Positions 10,301 through 21,971 of a stretch of 64,000 bases of DNA are shown here, one piece after another. Where the stretch lies: assembly GCA_025331435.1 (NCBI GenBank), contig JAIWNI010000024.1, positions 248,001 through 312,000 of the forward strand, written 5' to 3'. The first letter of the stretch is position 1; each line of letters opens with the position of its first letter. The DNA is from Choanephora cucurbitarum (taxonomy: Eukaryota > Mucoromycota > Mucoromycetes > Mucorales > Choanephoraceae). A program made the translations under genes and the position numbers. A model generated the notes under the pieces. It made no database searches. It was given only the letters and a program-made list of their open reading frames with translations, and had not been told where the DNA came from.

Positions 10301-11176
10301 CTTAATTAATTTATTGAATTCATACGTAACCTGCGCCACTGTACTTGATTTGAGTTGCTTTGCTTTTAACTACAGAATTTCTGTAAATAAATTGATCTTA
10401 GAGACCGCGCCCTACAAGCAGGCATTGAATTGCAAGAGTAGTTAGTTCGATCTAAGGTCTGTAAGATGATACACGTGATGGCATATACTGGACGTACAGC
10501 CCAAATGATATAAGGTTGCATTTCAAATAAATGAGATAAAATTATAAAATGACCTTTAAAGACGGAAGGAAGGTGAAGACGCCAAATTTGGAAATACAAT
10601 ATCTATTTTCCTCAGGTTGCACAGTACTATAGGCTCAAAAAGGAAAATAAAGGTATGTTCTCCATTTTCGGATATCACTATCCTACAATAGCTTTACTGT
10701 GTTTGATTGCCTCCGTCTAAGGATAAGCCTTGAAGTACTTTATCTAATTGAGTCCTCTTACTAGCCAATCTTGTCTTGTTGACATTGTAATTGACAATAG
10801 ACATAGAATGATTAAATAGCGGGATTTTATCTAGGCGACACAGAAAAGTCCAATAAAGCAATGTAATCTATTACTTGTCCCACCTTCTTTCCCGCTCTGT
10901 TTATTACTTACTACAGGTACCAAGATTAGAAGCTTATAAAAATAAGCTAATTTTTTTGGTATCTTGATCTTTTTTCCTTTTTTCTTCTCATTTCTTTCTT
11001 GATCTTTTATCGCTTTTCTTTTTTTTTTTACAGAAAAAAACCCCTTCCTCTCTTTAATCAAAAAACCCATTCTATCACTTTCTCCTCTATTAAAAAATAC
11101 GGAGAGGCATTGAATTATCACTTTTAATCTTTCAATTCAAAAGAACAATCAGCACCATCAAATAAACACTTTCTAG
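7345..11176. other. gene-free stretch next to the LINE
   Basis: 3.8 kb without a gene I can support. The longest open frames (8452-8757 plus, 8640-8891 minus, 9428-9670 plus, 9651-9872 minus) overlap each other on opposite strands, have no recognisable domain and are not linked by convincing splice sites. Composition is AT-rich with short A/T runs. Its left end is the original upstream region of the STN1-like gene, now displaced by the LINE; its right end is the promoter of the LysM gene, with a TATAAAAA-like box near 10936. I see no tandem repeat or tRNA. Confidence 0.5.
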
Positions 11177-12576
11177 ATGCATTTTAAGACTCTCTCTTTA
11201 GCTACAATTGGCCTTCTTTTCCTCACCACTGGAAAGTTCGCCCAAGCTCAATCCCCCGACCTCGACCTCGATGTTTCCATTCTCGACGGAAAAGTAACTG
11301 ATGTTGACTCTTCTTACCTTTCAGTTTTCGATGACGATGATGATGCCGATAGCAACAACTTCGAGTTAGACGAAACCGAAGAAGATAGCGACGCTCTTGA
11401 CAAGCGTGGTGACAACTGCACAAAGTACCACAAGGGTATAAATAAGCTATCATTGATTGTACCTGACAAATAAGGCTGACTCAACTTCTCTTTTAAAAAT
11501 ATCATTCAGTCAGCGGTAGTGATAGCTGTGTCAAGATTGCTAAGAAGTATGGCATTAGCTTGGACAATGTTTACGACTGGAACCCTCAAATCAAGAAGGG
11601 ATGCCCCAACCTCAACAATGGAAAGAAGTACTGTGTTAAGAAGTCCGGCTCTAGCTCTAGCTCTGGCTCTAGCTCTAGCTCTGGCTCCAGCTCTAGCTCC
11701 AGTGGTTGTGCCAAAACACACAAAGGTAACTGTCTTCATTATTCATAATAATCAGTCTTCATATATTAACATTTGAATGTTTCTTTTTCTAAATGCATAG
11801 CTACCAACTCTGATACTTGTGCCAAGTTAGCCAAGTCCAACGGCATCAGCTTGAGTCAATTCTACAAGTTGAACCCTCAAGTCAACAGCAGCTGTTCAAA
11901 CCTCAACACTGGTAAAACATACTGTGTCAAGGGCGGCTCAAGCAACAAAGTAACCAGTTTGGCTGCTAAGAAGACCACTAAGAAGAAGACCAAGAAGTCT
12001 TCCAACTCTTCTTCCAAGAAGGAAGTCCGCAAGAAGTTGCAATCCAAGGCTGCTTTCACTTACTACTGGATTGCTCAAGAAAGCGACTACTCTGGCGGTA
12101 AGAAGGTTTCTGTCAAGACCTGTAACGGTAAGACCATCGCCTCTGTTGGTGAAAAGTATGCCGATGCCCTCGTCATGGAAGGTACTGGTATTGTTGGCTC
12201 CAAAATTCTTAACCTCGGTGGTTGTAGCTGTAACAACTACAAGTGTTTCGAATTGGTCGACAGAAAGACTGATCCTTACGGTTTGACCTCTTATGGTTCT
12301 CCCCTTCGTCCTTATGTTACTATTGCTTCCAATGACTTGAAGAAGAACACCAAGGTCTACGTTCCTTCTCTTGTTGGTTGGTCTGTCCCTGGTTCTAGCA
12401 AGAAACACAATGGTTGTTTGTTGGTCGATGACCAATCTTGGAGTTTCGGTGGCAAGCACATTGACTTCTATGTCTACTCCATGGAGAACTACGAAAAGTT
12501 GGACAAGTCCCACAGTACCACCAAGGTTGATATTTACGATGGTGGTTCTTGTAAGCTTCTCAACTACATGTCATAA
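11177..12576 (+). CDS. secreted protein with two LysM domains and a 3D (double-psi beta-barrel) domain
   Basis: Three exons (11177-11435, 11510-11725, 11801-12576) join in frame to 416 aa. A signal peptide (MHFKTLSLATIGLLFLTTG) is followed by an acidic pro-segment ending in a Kex2-type site (LDKR). Two LysM modules follow, each opening just before an intron: one around SGSDSCVKIAKKYG with WNP and YCV, the other around SDTCAKLAKSNG with LNP and YCV. They are separated by a Gly/Ser linker made of three 18-bp repeats. After a Lys-rich linker comes a C-terminal domain with RPYVTIASNDLK, VYVP, GCLLVDDQSWSFGGKHIDF, the hallmark of 3D/MltA-type barrels. LysM domains bind chitin or peptidoglycan; 3D barrels occur in lytic transglycosylases and fungal expansin-like proteins. 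The likely role is cell-wall binding or remodelling; catalysis is not shown. Confidence 0.88.
11647..11700 (+). repeat. three 18-bp repeats coding a Gly/Ser linker
   Basis: Three near-identical copies of GGCTCTAGCTCTAGCTCT lie in phase inside exon 2 of the LysM/3D gene, each coding Gly-Ser5. The third copy carries two silent C substitutions. Being in frame, unit gain or loss would only change linker length between the LysM domains. Confidence 0.85.
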
Positions 12577-14858
12577 ATCTTTTTTTCTCCTTCTTCCTTC
12601 TTTTAATATAATCCGTAACGTATTTCAAATAAACAACACTTGTTACCAAAATACAGAAGCAAAGAAAATTAGAGTAACATTGAATGGATCCCAATGCTGA
12701 TCTATGGTACACTATTGAGGAAATGTAACTTGAGGTCGAAGCAATTTTCTTGATTTTCTATTGTAAGATTTAACCTCATTTATCTTTAAAGTCAGTCAGG
12801 TTTTTTTCTTTTGGGAACATTATTCTTGAAATACTGATTCAATCCCCAAGACAGTTGCTTGACAGAAAAAGAGTTTAAATCATTTTGCGTCTTTATCTGA
12901 TAATCCTCGGCCTATGACTGTAGCAATCGAACAACAAATATAGTAATCTGTGTTGTGATAAGTTTGCTTCTTCTCCAAAACGGCAACAATACATTGCAAA
13001 CGCATTGGGCTAAAGCACCTAAGGTTGTACAACAGCAGCCAATCATTAGCTTATTTTGAGGTCAGTTAATTTTTCCAACTTGAGCTATTTATGAGCATAA
13101 CATCTTATTACTGCAAAAACCATTACTCTTTTGAGAAAAAAGGGGTTTGCAAAAATAAAATAAAGTTACATCCTGTTAGATTCAACAAGTTTTTCTTCTC
13201 TTCCTTCTTGTACCAGTAACACTATAGCTTTATTAAGTTGACAAATGAGAAGAGAATAGAGAAGATATATTTTGAAATGGCCCTATACAGCTTTTATGAT
13301 ATTATAGAAATTTTCTACTCATACAGAAATCAAATTAAAGGCCAGACAAAAAACAAGCCTAACGAGAGTTAGTCTCTATTTCAATACTTTTGTCATTTTA
13401 TTCATTGTTCTGCTGATGCTTCATACTTGATCTTTCGTTACCACGTCTCAACCCAGGTACTTAATCTTTGTTTCACTTTCTACTACATATAATTGTCTGC
13501 CAACGATTGTCTTTTCAGAAGAGACCATTCTTGTACGCATTTCCATCATAATCTTCATTAGAAATGAAAGCCAATGAACTAGCTTGTATTGTCATAAAGA
13601 ATGGGTGACCCATTTTTTTTTCTTAATGACAAAGTAAGGGCAGTGCCTGATTCTGCAAATCTCAAGCCAATGAAAATTACTCTTTTTGTACTCCTACCTC
13701 TAATAGACCCAAAGGTAGAAATTCAGATGGAAGATAATTTTATTAAGGTTCGACTAAGGTTTGTTAAATATCTTGGCAAACAGTTAGCAGTGACAGGACC
13801 CAAGAAGTGACAACAGAAGTTTGTAGAAGACTATTGTAAATAAAACGAAAATGCAAATTTTCTATAGTTTGTTATCTACAAATTAAGACAATCTACCACG
13901 TTTCCTCAATGGAGTCGTTCTCCTTCAAGAATGAAATGAAGCAATTGATAGAATGCCTTAATTAAGATATGCTTAAAAGATACTTTAGGAGTTTCAATAA
14001 GTTTCTAGACAAAGCCTTCAGAAAAATCTCTCTCTGAATTTCTTTGTTTGTAAAAAAAATCTTGATTTAACACATTGGTTGACCCCGAGGATTTGGTGAA
14101 CTGTGTTTCACTCAGCTCGGCCTCATCAAGACGTCTCAATTTGTTTTTTGTCTAGGCTTATTTACTTTGACATATGCACATATACCATTTTGGATCAAAA
14201 ATGAACCACATTGCCCTTTGACACAAGAAATTATACATCCAATGTTGCAGTTGTTGTCTTGTAATTCTATGTCTCTCCTGCCTGAAACTTGGTTGTCTCA
14301 CTCATCTTCAGTCCAAAAAATTATTAAGTTTAGCTTTCCGTACTGAAAGAAAACTGTGGATTTATTACAAGATAAGCAATGTTCTCAAAACAAAACAATC
14401 TTCGAGAAAAAGTACAAATTGAAACACCAATAAAGGCTAGACCAGATACCAAATCGCACAATTCAAAGCTACTTTCAGGCATCTTGGGACAACACGCAGT
14501 TGCCAAATTTTGTATGTGTTCAGCATGCCTTTACAAAAAAATAAACTTTGTTTGGTGTAAGGCCAATTTTCTCAAAAGACAAAGTGTTTATCTTCGTTAT
14601 CAAAGAATTTCGCATTTCTTACATCTGAAACAGTTGCCTAAGTTAAGGCCAAGTAGATAGCTTCATTGGCACTGCTTTTTTCCTTGTTTAACAGGTACTG
14701 ATCTGCAATGGATGTATTGTTTATAGAACATAAATCCCATAGCTGCCAAGTACACGCGAATCATCGCCGATAACGTCTGGAGATGTTTGGGTTGTCCTAC
14801 TGTCCTCACGCTACAATCATTATAACCACAATGTCGCTCTGATAATGACCAACTTTGA
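12577..14858. other. gene-poor, possible relict coding DNA
   Basis: No gene can be supported. A plus-strand frame at 13601-13810 ends in a coding-looking stretch (IKVRLRFVKYLGKQLAVTG) but has no recognised family, no clear upstream exon and no confirmed promoter. The frame at 14379-14660 looks random. The rest is AT-rich with T-tracts. Confidence 0.4.
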
Positions 14859-15044
14859 TATGGTACTCATTCAATCGATTTAAGAATGCTTTTTGAGCAA
14901 TTTTGTACTGCTCTATGGCTCTTTGACTGTACTAAGCAGCCTCAAGCTGAAGATTATAGATTGGTGAATAAAGCCTTGTCCAAAGAAAATGTCAAGAATA
15001 AAGTTATGGTTGACGAGTCTGTATTTACCAACTGGATTGCTTGA
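14859..15044 (+). pseudogene. isolated coding-like fragment, unidentified
   Basis: An open frame of about 61 codons ends in TGA at 15042-15044 and has the composition of real protein, including FEQFCTALWLFDCTK and VMVDESVFTNWIA. It is preceded in frame by a TGA at about 14856-14858, and I could not find an upstream exon that joins it. I do not recognise the family. It may be the last exon of a decayed gene or of an old transposon copy, in a region otherwise without genes. Low certainty. Confidence 0.3.
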
Positions 15045-15162
15045 AGGAGAAATAGACAAAAGCTATGTCCTTGTTGATCAGCATGGTTAAACACACTAAG
15101 TTTTGGAACAAAAGAGCGATTTATATAACGAACAAGGTGGTATTAAAGGATTTATTGTATTT

Positions 15163-18100
15163 TTAACTCTTAACAATGTTAGAGGAATACCAAATATCGT
15201 AATCTTGTTCACGGTCGGGGTCGCCTAATGGACGTAATGCCATTACTTTGAACTTGTAAGTACCTGCAGGTAATGTTTTTCCAGCAGATAGCTGCTCGAT
15301 ACCAAAAACTCTGTCTGACGACTTGCCTAGCTTCTCGACATCATGATATAGTCTATTTCCAGCGGCATTGATCATACCACCGCGATTGCCTAGAATTCCT
15401 ATAGATGCCTGTTCGGTAGAACTAACGACATTACCATACCATGGCAATAATAAGAAATCGGCAGGGTTGAAAATATCATTTTTACTTAAAAAACGTGCAT
15501 AGCCTCCAGGGACAAGACCAAAGTTATGAGAGAGATCGGTAGCATTCACAATAGAGACAGAGACGATAGGCGAAGCTTCAAGCAGCTGCAATGATAAGAA
15601 AGCAGGTGCCGTACTACTCACATATGAGGCAATGACATTTGGCATGGTTCGGTTGACAAGCAAAACTGGCATTTGAGACAATCTGTTGGTCAATCCAGCG
15701 TATGGAATGTACTTGATATCAGACAAGGCATCCACTTTTGTCACTGTAATATAACCAGAATAGACGGAAGGAGGAAGTGTGGTGGCGTTGGCAGGTGGGT
15801 TGATACGTACAGTCACATTCTTCTCGCCATTAGCCTTTATTTCGAATGTATCTGGTCCTAATATCTCAACAATTGCCTGAGCTTGTGCCTCTTGTTCAAT
15901 CAACCTGGGCTTTTTGAGCGGTAAGATGGTTTGCAAAGTCGCGTTCAGATGATCTTCATCCATACTTCCATCTGGGCTTTCATAATTTTTGTTGATAGTT
16001 TGGGATTGATAGGCCTGGGCTAATGCAGCATTCAAATAGCCTACTTTGTATTCAGTCATCATACGGCCATTGTTTTTGATGGTCAATGTGTATTCATTAT
16101 TGTGGGAACCGTGGTCGAGATCACTTAATTTTATCTGCTCAGGCAAGATAACTGTGTCCGAAACAATAGCATTGTAGACATCTACTAGACCAGCTCCTTG
16201 TCGTGCTACTGAGTTCAATTGATTTTTGGTTTCAAACACCTTGAACGGTCTTCCATTGTTCAACAGCATATGTCGCACTTCAGTGACATTGATTGATTTG
16301 CTTCCGCCTCTTGATTCTAGCATCAGAGCGACGATGCCGGCTACAAATGGAGTTGCCATGCTTGTTCCACTCAAAGTAGCGTAACTGCCTAAACCTGTAG
16401 GATATGTAGAATAAATATGACCGCCTGGTGCGCTCAAATCAGGCTTTAGACTAAGATCAGGAGCCAGTCCCCAGGAGCTGAAGTCACTGATATAGCCAGC
16501 TGTTGGAACAGGAAAGCTTATGTCATGTTTCTGAAAGATAGCAATTCGATTGGTTGAGTTGAGGGATTGAAAAAGTCGTTGACCATCTTCCATCGAAATT
16601 CCTCCGTAATCAATATGGATTGCATCGTTGAAGGCAGAGGGAGTCAGCTGTCCAATTTCATTATTGTATATGAGGGCTCCTAAAGCGCCTGCCTTTTGAG
16701 CATTCAAAACCTTATCCATAAATGTACAACCACCTCGACTGATGACGGCCACCTTGTTTTTCAAATCAATTGATAGAGGCTCACAGGCATCGCGTTTGGG
16801 TGTGAATTCTGTGGAAGTAAAAGCAAGTTCCGATGAAGTGAAATTAAACACATTTCCTTGAGAAGTGGTATAAACTAGAGATAGGTGCAATTTAGACAAC
16901 ATAGTTTAGAAAAAAAACAATTACTTTCTCTTACCAATAGTAATATTGCCTAGCGCAAATGTGTGCGATAAAACCTTTGTGTTGTCAACACTAGCAATAG
17001 ATAGAGCATGCTTTCCAATAGAAGGAGTACCAACTTCAAACATTCCTTTCTCACCCTCGTTTCCAGCAGCAGCTACCACAATCATGCCCTTCAAAGAGAG
17101 TTCATCAGCAAGAAGAGATGTAGGAGATTCGGGCCAGCCCAGGTCTCCCAGAGATAAGTTGACGACATCCATACCATCCAAGTACGCTCTTTCCATTGCT
17201 TTCAAAATTATATCATCTGCACTACCGCCCTTACATCCAAAAATGCGATATGCTCCAAACGTTACTACGGATAATAACAACGATAAGCTTTCCTTAGAAA
17301 AAATAACACATGTGTTTTCATCATTACCATCTGGCGCAACACCATTAAACAGTGTATCGCTTGCACCGATGATGCCTGCTACATGTGTTCCGTGTCCATT
17401 ACAGGCGTCACGGGGATCTTCGTCTGGTATAGGAAAATTTTCGCCAGTATAGGCATCACCAACAAAATCATAACCATAAGCTACACGACAACCTTTACCA
17501 AAGCAACCTCCTAATCCTGGATGCGTATAATCAACACCTGTGTCAATGATAGCTACTTTAATACCAGATCCTGTCATTCTATTTTTTTTTAATAAAGAGG
17601 GAGATAAAAAAGAACAGGTGAGAATGAAAGGCTTTAGACTTCTGATTCACTTGATTTACCCTAATTCATCTCTAACTCTTCTGACACCAGTTGTGTTGTA
17701 AGATTCGAAAAGAGATGATACTTGATTTTTGAGCTCAGGAGTAATATCAACAGGCATTGTGCTGTTGGCTGTAACTGAATAGCGAGGTTTTGATATAGTG
17801 TTCTAACAACATACAGAAGCTTTAGAGAGGAGTTTTCATACAAGAAACAAATACAAACTTACCACAGGCCATGCTTTCTTAACACCTTTGACTTTGTTGA
17901 AAAACAAACTTGCATCGTTTGCAGATTTGAAAGCAATAGAGACAGCGTTGATAACTTCATATTCATGCCGAATTTTATAGTTTATGTTGTGTCGATCAAG
18001 TTGGTCATAAAATAGTGCTCGTTTAGTAAACATATGCCGCTTTGACATAAATTCATGAGCTGGTTTATCGAATTCTACAACATATGTCTGTGATAAAGTA

Positions 18101-18174
18101 CTGGGTTTTGAATCAACAAAATTAAATAAGCATACAAGTAAAATACAAGTTGTGATCTTTGTAAAAGATAACAT
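15163..18174 (-). CDS. secreted subtilisin-like serine protease (S8) with PA domain
   Basis: Five exons: 17863-18174, 17660-17802, 17328-17578, 16935-17264, 15163-16874, joining exactly in frame to 915 aa. Signal peptide (CILLVCLFNFVDS) and I9-type propeptide are in exon 1. The catalytic triad is intact: Asp164 in AIIDTGVDYTHP, His214 in NGHGTHVAGI and Ser at about 517 in LSGTSMATPFVAGI, with oxyanion Asn in VVAAAGNEG. A PA domain (VAVISRGGCTFMDKV) is inserted between His and Ser, and a long Fn3-like region follows. This is the Vpr/pyrolysin-like layout of large extracellular fungal subtilases, secreted to degrade external or wall protein. The 63-nt third intron is a multiple of three and has no stop, so an unspliced form would insert 21 residues after GVAPD. 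Without that intron the segment reads GVAPDVTFGAYRIFGC, the family consensus. Confidence 0.93.
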
Positions 18175-18491
18175 GTTAGATTTAAAAATCTTTCAAGATA
18201 GAAAAAAAAAAGGAAGAAAACTAAACATAGAAAGTGAATGTCGTTCTAAAGTCATTTAGATGCCCAAAATTGGCCTAGGCAACGTACCTGTTCCTCGTCT
18301 CTTTTCAAGCACATCACATCATTTTGATATTTGTTACATTTTACTGTCAAATTATGATGTGGGGTTAAAGTCGATATGATCAGTCGAGATCAGAATAAGT
18401 AGAAAAAGTGATAGTCCAAAGCAAGAAAAAAAAATCGAACGAGGGATATTTGCTATGATAGTAAAGGGTATTCTTTATTAACGTGTGTAGT
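18175..18491. other. intergenic, promoter of the subtilase
   Basis: 317 bp between the subtilase start (18174) and the stop of the dynactin p25 gene (18492), both on the minus strand. It must hold the subtilase promoter and the p25 terminator. Poly-A tracts near 18206 and 18425 are visible, but no defined regulatory motif. Confidence 0.5.
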
Positions 18492-19434
18492 TCAATCTTT
18501 TGGCATGAACTTTGCATAGTAGTCTTTTGTCTTGTTCTCATAAAGCTCTTGAGTGCATTCAGGCAACTCATCTTGATATTTGCCTAAGACAAAACTAGAT
18601 CAATAAACTGCTTTTCTCCAGCATGTCTGCCTCTTTTTTTTACCTGGGGAGCCAGAATAAACACTGAAGGAAGGTACTACTGTATTAGGTGGTATAATTG
18701 TATTGTCTGTGATGCAGCAGCAGTCTTTGATGATAGCAAATCGTCCCTATGTATGCATATTGTGTGAGTCTATGTGATTGTCATTTGAAAACACATGTAT
18801 GGCTACTTTACAATGATACAGTTTTTTCCAATTGTGACATGCGATCCAATTGTAGCTGCTTCGACAATGCTGCCTTCTCCGATGGTAACATGGTCCCCTA
18901 TCTTCATTGGATAGTAGCTGAAAATCCTATAAGCATATAAATTTCTCTTGAGCTATTATGTTAAACAAAGCCTGCTTAAAGTGTCAACAAACCCTTTGTA
19001 GGTCTTGTAAGGTGGTCTTATGATTGACTTTTGTGAGAGCAAGCAATATCGGCCAATTGCAATAACAACAGCATGTCCACCACCTGTTCGTCGAAGATCG
19101 CCTCGAATCACACAATCAGTTTGAATGATGGTCTGAATGCAAGATGAGCAAAGGAAAAAAAAAAGCGTGAGTCACAAAACACGCGTATGAAACTGATGAG
19201 CAGAGAAGAGAAAGAGCTCTGTCTTATTTACCTTTCCACCAAGGATAATGTTCTGACTACCACAAATAACCGATTTTCGACTGACTTTATTGCCTGTATC
19301 CTAAAGAAAATTGAATAGGTAACAAGGAATACTAAAATGAAGGATGGTGCTTATGTGTTGTGTTTTTTTTTGTTCTCTGTTTTTACAGTTTCAATATATT
19401 CAGCACGGTTATAATGAATAATGGGTGCTTCCAT
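18492..19434 (-). CDS. dynactin subunit 5 (p25), left-handed beta-helix
   Basis: Six short exons (19387-19434, 19232-19300, 18993-19132, 18812-18926, 18644-18746, 18492-18583) fuse in frame to 188 aa, the family's usual length. p25 sits in the pointed-end complex of dynactin and links dynein to endosomal cargo. Landmarks: N-terminal NRAEYIET, then [28 protein letters not shown], hexapeptide-repeat coils ([23 protein letters not shown]), [21 protein letters not shown], and the conserved end [20 protein letters not shown]. The gene is too finely split to show up as one long open frame, so this model depends on splice-site reading; every junction is GT-AG and phase-consistent. Confidence 0.93.
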
Positions 19435-19606
19435 TTCTTTTAGAAGTTAAAGTTTGTTACAGTAACAAATAAATAAATTAAAAAAAAAAGCTGGTAAAAT
19501 TGCCTTGCCCTTTTTTTTTATATGGGTTACACAACATGTCATTTCCCCTCTCTCTTTTTTACTCTCTTCTTTATTCTTCCTTGTACATTATCTTTACCTC
19601 TTACTC
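19435..19606. promoter_or_regulatory. divergent promoter, p25 / Hal-type kinase
   Basis: 172 bp separate the start codons of two genes transcribed away from each other. The plus-strand half is strongly pyrimidine-rich (CTCTCTTTTTTACTC), typical of fungal leaders. No TATA box is obvious. Confidence 0.45.
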
Positions 19607-20917
19607 ATGACACATTCTAAGGCAGGAGCATTCTCAAATGTACCTCAAGGTATCAGTCGGCATTTCATCGAACTGCCTGAAATCAATCAATCCAAACAGA
19701 GCAACATTCGTTTAAACCGACATTTCTATATTTCCAATCATAAGTCTTGTTCATCGTCTGAAGAAGAAGAAGAAAGTTGTCATGAACTAGTTGACGTCGA
19801 CACATTATATAAAAAGAGTGTAGACCATATCTGTTTAGAGAACAGCAATCTCTCCTGTGAAGAAGACGTGGAGAATGAAGTGTCATATATATCACCTACC
19901 AAATGGACTTTTGTTCGTCACCTATTCTCTAAACTCAATTTTCATCATACTGTCATTCCTTCACTAGCCTGTATAACACAACAAGTAGACGATCCTTCCC
20001 AATCTTGTCTAAGCAAGTACGGAAAGCTGATAAACAAACAGATAGGTGAAGGTGTATCTGCCACAGTTCAACTAGTGCAACATGAACACACACTCTTGGC
20101 TGTTAAAGTGTTTCAAAAGCGTAAGCGCAAAGAATCAGTGAATGGGTACATGAAAGCATTAGCAAGCGAATTCTGTATTGCCTCTGCTTTACATCATGAA
20201 TACATTGTCAAGACGATTGATTTTGTTCGATTGGATGAAGAGCGTGAGCGTTTCGGTATTGTGATGGAATATGTAAGTATTATGATTTGATAAAAGAAAA
20301 CACATCATCTCTTGTCCTAATCATTGTATTGACTTTCATTCATAAACACTTTCTTTTGTAAGTACCCTGAAGGGGATCTGTATAGTTTGATCAAGCAAAG
20401 AGAACTTCCAAACTCAGAAATCTATTGTTATTTCAAGCAACTCCTTTTGGGACTTGATTATCTGCATTCACTTGGTGTTGCTCATCGAGACTTGAAGCCT
20501 GAAAACCTACTGATCCACCAAGGCCAACTCAAAATAGCTGATTTTGGTTCTGCTGATGTCTTTCGTGTCGCATGGCAAGACCACAGTCGTCTTTCAGATG
20601 GCCTGTGCGGCACTACACCTTACATGGCGCCTGAGATATTCTTGGACCAAGGTTATTGGGCTGCTCCAGTCGATGTCTGGTCAGCAGGTATTATTTTGTT
20701 CTGCATGAAATTTGATGGTGTTCCCTTTGGGTCTGCACAGTTGACCGACACAAATTATCCAATTTATCTACGAAGACGGCTTCTGAGACAATATGGTCCA
20801 TTCAACAAACTGGATCATGAGCCACAAACAATTATTTATGCCATGCTTAACCCCGAGAGTCACACACGTATTTCGGTGCATGATTTACTGCAGTTGCCAT
20901 GGATACAATCACTTTAA
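19607..20917 (+). CDS. Ser/Thr protein kinase of the Hal4/Hal5 (NPR) type
   Basis: Two exons (19607-20272, 20363-20917) give 406 aa. An N-terminal Ser/Glu-rich extension of about 130 residues precedes the kinase domain: glycine loop [11 protein letters not shown], Lys in [22 protein letters not shown], catalytic loop [12 protein letters not shown] (KIADFGSAD), [12 protein letters not shown] and a C-terminal [12 protein letters not shown]. The EFCI..LHH.(N/Y)I signature and short helix pattern are those of the fungal Hal4/Hal5 branch, which tunes potassium and nutrient transporter stability. The start at 19607 is preferred to the upstream open frame because it follows the pyrimidine-rich leader. 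Its 3' end lies only 34 bp from the convergent F-box gene. Confidence 0.88.
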
Positions 20918-20950
20918 TTTATTTCTAAACATGTCGAAATAAAAAAAAAT

Positions 20951-21971
20951 CTATTCTTCCATCTTCTGCTTTAATGATTGAGGATCATAGCCATGAACAC
21001 CCAAATCATTGCGTGTCTCTGATGGGTCATCTAATGTTTGTTCTAAATAAAATCCTAGGAAGCCTTGCTGTGTTAACCAGCCCTTTTGGTTTCCACCGAA
21101 CTTGAGGGCCATTTGACGCAAAAAGGCAGGAGGAGGTTGCATTCCGTTTGTCTTGACAATGAAGTTAGTTAGCTCCTTAGGGCTTAGGGCGCCATCTTTA
21201 TCTTGGTCGAATCGATTGAAGATTTCAATCAAAACATCAGTCAATGGTTGTGATAGTTGATTGTCCTCTGTCACTAACTTCTCTTCTCCTTGATAACCAC
21301 TTGCAATACGATCGATTTCTTCTTCAAGCACTAATAATAAGAAATAGCCTAGATCAGTCTACTGTCTATTTATCCCCCTCCCTCTTTTTTCATCCTGATA
21401 CATTACTGTCAATAGGCTCGAAACCAGGATCGACAACTCTTCCCATTTGCAATAATGTCAAAGCTTCTTCCAACTTGTTGAGGACGAATAAAATAAAAGC
21501 CAAGATATAATAACATCCTGCATGTCCAGGAAAAGTATCCAGAATCCATATCATCTTCGAGGCAACTTGTACTAATGTATCCACATTACCATCTTGTTGA
21601 AATGTCTCTAGCTGAGCTTGTGCATGAGCATACTCTTTATCAGCTTGATCCATCAAGGCTGTATCATCTTCCACAGCAACTGCCTTGTTCTTTTGAACAT
21701 AGTAAGTGCGCCAGTCGGCTGGCTCTTGACTGAACTTCTCGGCCAAACCAGAATCGAGTGTTAATCCCGAAGCAGTGTTGAATAGGGTATATACTTGGAA
21801 CAGGTCACCAAAGTCGTTGACCGTCTTGGCTTTCCAAAGGTTGTTGTTCAACATAAAGAGTTGGCAGAGCGATTTGGAGCAAAGACCAAGTTGAAGAATA
21901 TCTCTAGGTTCTAAAAGGAAGGCCAAACCTTCAATTACAATATCAGGAAAACGTTCTATCTGCAGAGTCAT
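20951..21971 (-). CDS. F-box protein with EF-hand C-terminus
   Basis: Two exons (21407-21971, 20951-21330) joined through ID|MLEEEID give 314 aa. The N-terminus is an F-box (PDIVIEGLAFLLEPRDILQL then LWK), which would dock to Skp1 in an SCF ubiquitin ligase. The middle is helical, TPR-like (YYILAFILFVLNKLEEALTL). The C-terminal exon has a canonical calcium loop, DQDKDGALSPKE (about residue 230), and a second degenerate one (GGNQKGWLTQQG). Fusion of an F-box to an EF-hand suggests calcium-sensitive substrate recognition; this is inference. The exon split coincides with the domain boundary. Confidence 0.8.

Noticed and set aside
11506..11739. Minus-strand frame with Ala-Arg repeats opposite the LysM gene
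   Set aside because: It is the antisense reading of the in-frame Gly/Ser repeats in exon 2; no independent support.
11938..12513. 191-codon minus-strand frame
   Set aside because: Entirely opposite the conserved 3D-domain exon; codon pattern follows the plus-strand gene.
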